Of a stretch of DNA of 17,860 nucleotides, positions 13,967 to 17,860 are shown piece after piece. The number at the start of each line of letters is the position of its first letter. The first letter of the stretch is position 1. The position numbers and the translations under genes were made by a program. The notes beneath the pieces were generated by a model, which saw only the letters and a list, made by a program, of their open reading frames with translations, searched no databases and was not told where the DNA came from. The DNA comes from RPQJ01 sp036277615 (GTDB lineage: Bacteria > Pseudomonadota > Gammaproteobacteria > Steroidobacterales > Steroidobacteraceae): assembly GCA_036277615.1 (NCBI GenBank), contig DASUMQ010000376.1:1-17860 (forward strand). Direction: 5' to 3'.

Positions 13967-15595
13967 TCATTCCTCAGCCATGGACGGATAGCGGACGTCG
14001 TGCGGCGGCACGAAGTTCTCCTTGATCGTGCGCGGCGAGGCCCAGCGCAGCAGGTTCAGGATCGAGCCCGCCTTGTCGTTGGTTCCGCTCGCGCGTGCGC
14101 CGCCGAACGGCTGCTGCCCCACCACTGCACCCGTCGGCTTGTCGTTGACGTAGAAGTTGCCCGCGGTGTTGCGCAGCGCCGCGGCGGCCTCGGCGACCGC
14201 CGCGCGGTCGCGCGCGAACACCGCGCCGGTCAGGCCGAACTCGGCGGTGCGGTCGATCAGCGCCAGCACCTCGTGCCACCTCGCGTCGTCGTAGACGTAA
14301 AGCGCGAGCACGGGGCCGAACAGTTCCTCGCGCATGAGCTGATGGGTCGGGTCGCTCGTTTCGACGAGCGTCGGCTCGATGAACCAGCCTTCCGACGGAT
14401 CGCCCGTGCCGCCCGCGAGGACCTTGACGTTCGAGTCCCCGGCCGCGCGCTCGAGATAGCCGTTGATGCGGTCGTAGGCGCGGCGGTCGATGACGGCGCC
14501 CATGAACGTGCGGAAATCCTTCGGGTCGCCGATGCGAATCGATGAAATCTCGGACAGCAGGCGATAGCGCAGGTCCGGCCACAACGACGCGGGCACGTAC
14601 GCGCGGGACGCGGCGCTGCACTTCTGTCCCTGGTACTCGAACGCGCCCCGCACCAGCGCGACGGCGAGCGCCTCGGGGTCCGCGCTCGGGTGCGCGACGA
14701 CGAAGTTCTTGCCGCCGGTCTCCCCGACGAGCCGCGGATACGTGCGGTAGCGGTCGATGCGGTCGCCGACCTCGCGCCAGATCGACTGGAAGACGGACGT
14801 CGACCCCGTGAAATGCACACCTGCCAGGCGCGGGTCGGCCAGGACTTCGCGGGTGATGGTCACGGCGTCGCCGGGCACGAAGTTGATCACGCCGTCGGGC
14901 AGCCCCGCCTCGCGCAGGACCTCCATGATCCGCCAGTTCGACAGCGCCGCGCTCGTCGCGGGCTTCCAGACCACGGTGTTGCCGAGGAGCGCCGGCGCCG
15001 TGGCGAGGTTGCCGCCGATCGCCGAGAAGTTGAACGGCGAGATCGCGTAGACGAAGCCTTCGAGCGGCCGGTAGTCGACGCGATTCCACATGCCCGGGCT
15101 CGAGTCGGGTTGCTCGGCGACGAGTCGCTCGGCGAAGTGGACGTTGAAGCGCAGGAAGTCGGCCAGTTCGCAGGCCACGTCGATTTCGGACTGCACGACC
15201 GTCTTGCTCTGTCCCACCATCGTCGCGGCGTTCAGCCGGTCACGCCAGGGCCCGGCTATCAGGTCCGCCGCCTTGAGGAACACGCCGGCGCGCCGTTCCA
15301 GGCTCCACGTCGACCAGTCACGCTGCGCCTCGACGGCCGCATCGATGGCGGCGCGCACGTCTTCATCGCCGAGCTGGTGCAGCTTCGCGACCACGCGCGC
15401 GTGATGATGCGGCGACGTCACGTCGACCGTCCTGGCGGTGTGAACGTGGCGCGCGCCGACGAGGCCGGGAATCTCGGCGGCGCCCGCCTCGACATCCGCG
15501 ATGGCCGCCTTCAGGCGTGCGCGTTGCGGGGAGCCCGGGAGGTAATCCTGGACGGGCTCGTTGCGGGGAATCGGCAGGTTGGTGGTGTGCTTCAT
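13967..15595 (-). CDS. pruA: L-glutamate gamma-semialdehyde (1-pyrroline-5-carboxylate) dehydrogenase, group 1
   Basis: The 542-residue product is an NAD-dependent aldehyde dehydrogenase that oxidises glutamate semialdehyde, in equilibrium with P5C, to glutamate as the last step of proline and ornithine breakdown. The opening PRNEPVQDYLPGSPQRA and the full length are typical of the group-1 P5CDH that includes mitochondrial ALDH4A1, rather than the C-terminal half of PutA. The catalytic cysteine is C326 (EYQGQKCSAASRAYVP) and the general base is E292 (LVGETGGKNF). FSPFNF-type residues (YAISPFNFSAIGGNLA) and GSTSVF form the NAD site, and QQPFGGARASGTNDK lies near the C-terminus. The ATG at 15595 has an AGAGGA Shine-Dalgarno. 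It lies 34 bases downstream of the GMC gene, so the two are likely co-transcribed. No proline dehydrogenase is visible nearby, so P5C must come from elsewhere, or the enzyme handles a related aldehyde here. Confidence 0.93.
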   Translation of the reverse strand: MKHTTNLPIPRNEPVQDYLPGSPQRARLKAAIADVEAGAAEIPGLVGARHVHTARTVDVTSPHHHARVVAKLHQLGDEDVRAAIDAAVEAQRDWSTWSLERRAGVFLKAADLIAGPWRDRLNAATMVGQSKTVVQSEIDVACELADFLRFNVHFAERLVAEQPDSSPGMWNRVDYRPLEGFVYAISPFNFSAIGGNLATAPALLGNTVVWKPATSAALSNWRIMEVLREAGLPDGVINFVPGDAVTITREVLADPRLAGVHFTGSTSVFQSIWREVGDRIDRYRTYPRLVGETGGKNFVVAHPSADPEALAVALVRGAFEYQGQKCSAASRAYVPASLWPDLRYRLLSEISSIRIGDPKDFRTFMGAVIDRRAYDRINGYLERAAGDSNVKVLAGGTGDPSEGWFIEPTLVETSDPTHQLMREELFGPVLALYVYDDARWHEVLALIDRTAEFGLTGAVFARDRAAVAEAAAALRNTAGNFYVNDKPTGAVVGQQPFGGARASGTNDKAGSILNLLRWASPRTIKENFVPPHDVRYPSMAEE

Positions 15596-15629
15596 GTCCG
15601 TCCTCTGCGATGTCGGTGGGCGGCGCCCG

Positions 15630-17234
15630 TCAGTGGGCCGCGGCGGCCTTCAGGATCATGTCCGAGGCCTTCTCCGCCATCATGATCACTGGCGCGTTGG
15701 TGTTGCCAGAGGTCAGCACCGGCATCACCGAGGCGTCGACGACGCGCAGGCGCTCCGTGCCGTGCACCCGCAGCTCGTGGTCCACGACGGCCTGCACGTC
15801 GGGACCCATGCGACAGGTGCCCGAGGGGTGATAGACGGTCACCGCCTTGCGGCGCAGGAAGTCGACCAGTTCATCGTCCGTCCGGCAATCCGGGCCCGGG
15901 TCGCGTTCGACCGCGATCCACTCGGCCAGCGCGGGCGCCGCGGCGAGCGCGCGGACCATGTGCATGCCGCGCAGCATCACGTCCACGTCCGCTTCGTTCT
16001 CGAGCAGGCAGGGATCGATTGCCGGCGGCACGCTCGGGTCGGGCGATCGGATCGCCAGCCAGCCGCGCGACAGCGGCCGCAGCTGGCACACCGAAAGCGT
16101 GAAGCCGGAAAACGGATGCAGGGTCGGGCTCACACGGTCCGTGCTGAACGCGAAGAAGTGGAACTGAACGTCGGGACGGTCGAGGTCCGACCGGGTGCGC
16201 GCGAAGCCTCCGGCAATGCCGGCCGGCCAGCCGAACGGCCCCCGCCGCGCCAGCGCAAATCGCAGCGCCGCGCGCGCCTTGCACCAGAGGTTGCGCACCT
16301 CGTCGTTGATCGTCACGGCGCGCGTGCACTGGAACATGAACCGCGCCTGGACGTGGTCGTGCAGGTTGCGACCGACACCCGGCAACGCGTGGACCACCGG
16401 AATGCCGTGCTCCTGCAGCGTGTCACCCGGCCCGATGCCGGACAGCTGCAGCAGTTGCGGCGAATGAATGGCGCCCGCCGCGACGATGACCTCGCGCGTC
16501 GCGCGCGCGACGTGCCGGTCGCCGTCGGCGCTGTAGGCGACGCCCGTGGCCCGCCGGCCGTCGAACTCGATCCGGCTCGCCCGTGCGTGGGTGACGACGT
16601 CGAGGTTCGCGCGCGCACGCGCGGGCCGCAGGTACGCGACCGACGTGCTGCAGCGAAACCCGCGACGCACGGTGCCCTGGAACAGGCCCACGCCTTCCTG
16701 GTGCGCGCCGTTGAAATCGTCGTTGCGCGGCAGCCCGCACGCCTGCCCGGCGGCGATGAACGCTTCGGCGAGCGGCAGCGGCTCGCCGACGTCGGAGACC
16801 GCGACCGGGCCGCCGACGCCGTGCCACGCGTCCTCGCCGCGGGCCTGGTCCTCGCTCCGGCGGAAGTACGGCAGGCAGTCCTCATAGCCCCAGCCCGGAT
16901 TGCCGAGGTCCCGCCAGTGGTCGTAATCCTCGCGCTGGCCGCGGATGTAGATCATGCCGTTGATCGCGCTCGTGCCGCCGAGCACGCGGCCGCGCGGCAC
17001 CTGCAGGCGCCGCCCGGCCAGATGCACCTGCGGCTCGGTCTCGAGCATCCAGTTGAGGTTGCGGTCGAACATCGTCCGCCCGTACCCGATCGGCACGTGG
17101 ATCCACGGGTTGCGGTCGCGACCGCCGGCTTCGAGCAGCAGCACCCGATGTCGCCCGGACTCGCTGAGGCGCGCTGCCAGCACGCAACCGGCGGAGCCCG
17201 CCCCGACCACGACGTAGTCGTAGCTCGTCTCCAC
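15630..17234 (-). CDS. GMC family FAD-dependent oxidoreductase (choline dehydrogenase-like alcohol dehydrogenase)
   Basis: The 534-residue product belongs to the glucose-methanol-choline flavoenzymes, which oxidise alcohols to aldehydes using FAD. The start is a GTG at 17234. No ATG is available before the dinucleotide fold, and there is no Shine-Dalgarno. The stop of the permease gene is only four bases upstream, so translational coupling is likely. The FAD motif GAGSAG is at residues 11-16, with LLLEAGG at strand two. The GMC signature region PRGRVLGGTSAINGMIYIRG and the second signature GAIHSPQLLQLSGIGP are intact. The catalytic pair is H469 (YHPSGTCRMG) and N513 (SGNTNAP). Their 44-residue spacing equals that of His466 and Asn510 in choline oxidase. 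There is no signal peptide, so it is cytoplasmic or loosely membrane-associated. The substrate cannot be assigned; choline is only one option, since no betB-type partner is present. Confidence 0.93.
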   Translation of the reverse strand: METSYDYVVVGAGSAGCVLAARLSESGRHRVLLLEAGGRDRNPWIHVPIGYGRTMFDRNLNWMLETEPQVHLAGRRLQVPRGRVLGGTSAINGMIYIRGQREDYDHWRDLGNPGWGYEDCLPYFRRSEDQARGEDAWHGVGGPVAVSDVGEPLPLAEAFIAAGQACGLPRNDDFNGAHQEGVGLFQGTVRRGFRCSTSVAYLRPARARANLDVVTHARASRIEFDGRRATGVAYSADGDRHVARATREVIVAAGAIHSPQLLQLSGIGPGDTLQEHGIPVVHALPGVGRNLHDHVQARFMFQCTRAVTINDEVRNLWCKARAALRFALARRGPFGWPAGIAGGFARTRSDLDRPDVQFHFFAFSTDRVSPTLHPFSGFTLSVCQLRPLSRGWLAIRSPDPSVPPAIDPCLLENEADVDVMLRGMHMVRALAAAPALAEWIAVERDPGPDCRTDDELVDFLRRKAVTVYHPSGTCRMGPDVQAVVDHELRVHGTERLRVVDASVMPVLTSGNTNAPVIMMAEKASDMILKAAAAH

Positions 17235-17238
17235 GGCG

Positions 17239-17860
17239 TCAGGCGCGTTGCGTCACGGGCGCAGGGCCGCCGCCGTGCAGTTTCGAATTCTTCAACGCGT
17301 AGCCGAAATAGACCAGCGTGCAGGCGCCCGCGTACCCGGCAATGATCAGCACCGGCAGCACCTGGCCGCGCAGCGCCTGGCCCGTGACGTCGATCGCGAC
17401 CGGCGCCGCCATGCCCAGGCAGAGGATCATGCCGCCCAGCGGCACCCAGCCGATCCAGACGTCGCCGACGTGGAAGCCGCCGAGCGGCACGCGGAACGGT
17501 CGCTCGAGTTCAGGGCGGGTGTTCCGCAACCACAGCACCGTGAGGCAGACGGTTGCGAACGCGAGCGCGGTGCCGATGCTCGTCAGGTCGCCGAGCAGCG
17601 AGAGCGGCAGCAGCGCCGCACCGACTGCCGAGATGACGCCGAACAGCAAGATGCCCGCGGCCGGGGTCGCCACGCGCGCACCGAGCCGGCTGAACAGCGG
17701 CGGCAACAGCCCGTCGCGCGACATCGCGAACGCGACGCGCGACTGGCCGAACGCGTTGACGAGCAGCACCGAGGTGAGCCCCGCCAGCGCACCGACTTTG
17801 ACCAGGCTCGCGAGCACCGGCATGTCGAGCCGATCGATCGCGAGCGCGATCGGGTCGGGC
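17239..17860 (-). CDS. APC-family amino-acid permease, C-terminal part (5' end outside window)
   Basis: About 206 C-terminal residues are visible. The frame is open through the right edge, so the ATG at 17823 is internal. The first visible residues, DPIALAIDRL, followed by VKVGALAGLTSVLL, GQSRVAFAMSRDGLLPPLFSRL, LGDLTSIGTALAFATVCLTV and RPELERPFRVPLG, are characteristic of cationic-amino-acid-type APC permeases. Five or so hydrophobic membrane spans can be picked out, including AAGILLFGVISAVGAALLPL and LPVLIIAGYAGACTLVYFGY. The chain ends in a short polar cytoplasmic tail. It would import an amino acid or related amine by cation symport or exchange across the inner membrane. It is the first visible gene of the leftward block, and the GMC gene starts four bases after its stop. 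The substrate is unknown. Confidence 0.9.
   Translation of the reverse strand, partial: PDPIALAIDRLDMPVLASLVKVGALAGLTSVLLVNAFGQSRVAFAMSRDGLLPPLFSRLGARVATPAAGILLFGVISAVGAALLPLSLLGDLTSIGTALAFATVCLTVLWLRNTRPELERPFRVPLGGFHVGDVWIGWVPLGGMILCLGMAAPVAIDVTGQALRGQVLPVLIIAGYAGACTLVYFGYALKNSKLHGGGPAPVTQRA

Noticed and set aside
14690..15685. A 331-codon plus-strand frame opposite pruA
   Set aside because: No recognisable domain, and it is antisense to a well-supported aldehyde dehydrogenase.
15561..17345. A 594-codon plus-strand frame opposite the GMC gene
   Set aside because: Antisense by-product of GC-rich coding. No motif is present, and the GMC reading is complete with both signatures and the catalytic pair.

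Overview
The window is high-GC proteobacterial DNA. By rough counts of single lines, gltB is about 70% GC and the beta-helix gene about 62%. An outer-membrane TonB-dependent receptor, an RlpA-type wall protein and a standard gltB-gltD pair point to a Gram-negative pseudomonad-type bacterium, most plausibly a free-living gammaproteobacterium. The family or genus cannot be fixed from this sequence. No rRNA, tRNA, CRISPR array, transposase or phage gene was seen.

Layout. (1) 1-4076, all minus strand: an RlpA-like wall protein (3603-4076), a secreted CSLREA/right-handed beta-helix protein with a choice-of-anchor Q segment and C-terminal RTX-type repeats (1495-3480), and a TIGR03032-family protein with C-terminal TPRs that runs off the left edge (1-1408). 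(2) 4077-4543: the only long gene-free stretch. It separates the divergent rlpA-like gene and gltB, and holds a near-perfect 22-bp dyad, an AT-rich -10-like box, a strong hairpin with a T-rich trailer and a -35/-10-like pair. (3) 4544-10697, plus strand: gltB and gltD, 10 bp apart, both subunits of NADPH glutamate synthase (GOGAT). (4) 10801-11484, plus strand: an exported intradiol ring-cleavage dioxygenase. It converges on the next gene across a bidirectional terminator-like hairpin. (5) 11597-13807, minus strand: a siderophore-type TonB-dependent receptor. (6) 13967-17860, minus strand: a compact block transcribed leftward, APC-family amino-acid permease (5' end outside the window), then a GMC oxidoreductase, then a group-1 1-pyrroline-5-carboxylate dehydrogenase (pruA).

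How they work together. GOGAT makes glutamate from glutamine and 2-oxoglutarate. PruA makes glutamate from P5C/glutamate semialdehyde. The permease-GMC-aldehyde dehydrogenase block reads like uptake followed by alcohol oxidation and then aldehyde oxidation of an amino compound, although its substrate is unknown. The left-hand block is about the envelope and exported proteins.

Most genes are ordinary members of known families and no clearly new system is evident. The parts most worth a second look are the gltB leader, the permease-GMC-P5CDH block, the TIGR03032-TPR protein beside the beta-helix/RTX protein, and the exported dioxygenase. Very long antisense reading frames lie opposite gltB, the receptor and the GMC gene; they are treated as by-products of GC-rich codon use.
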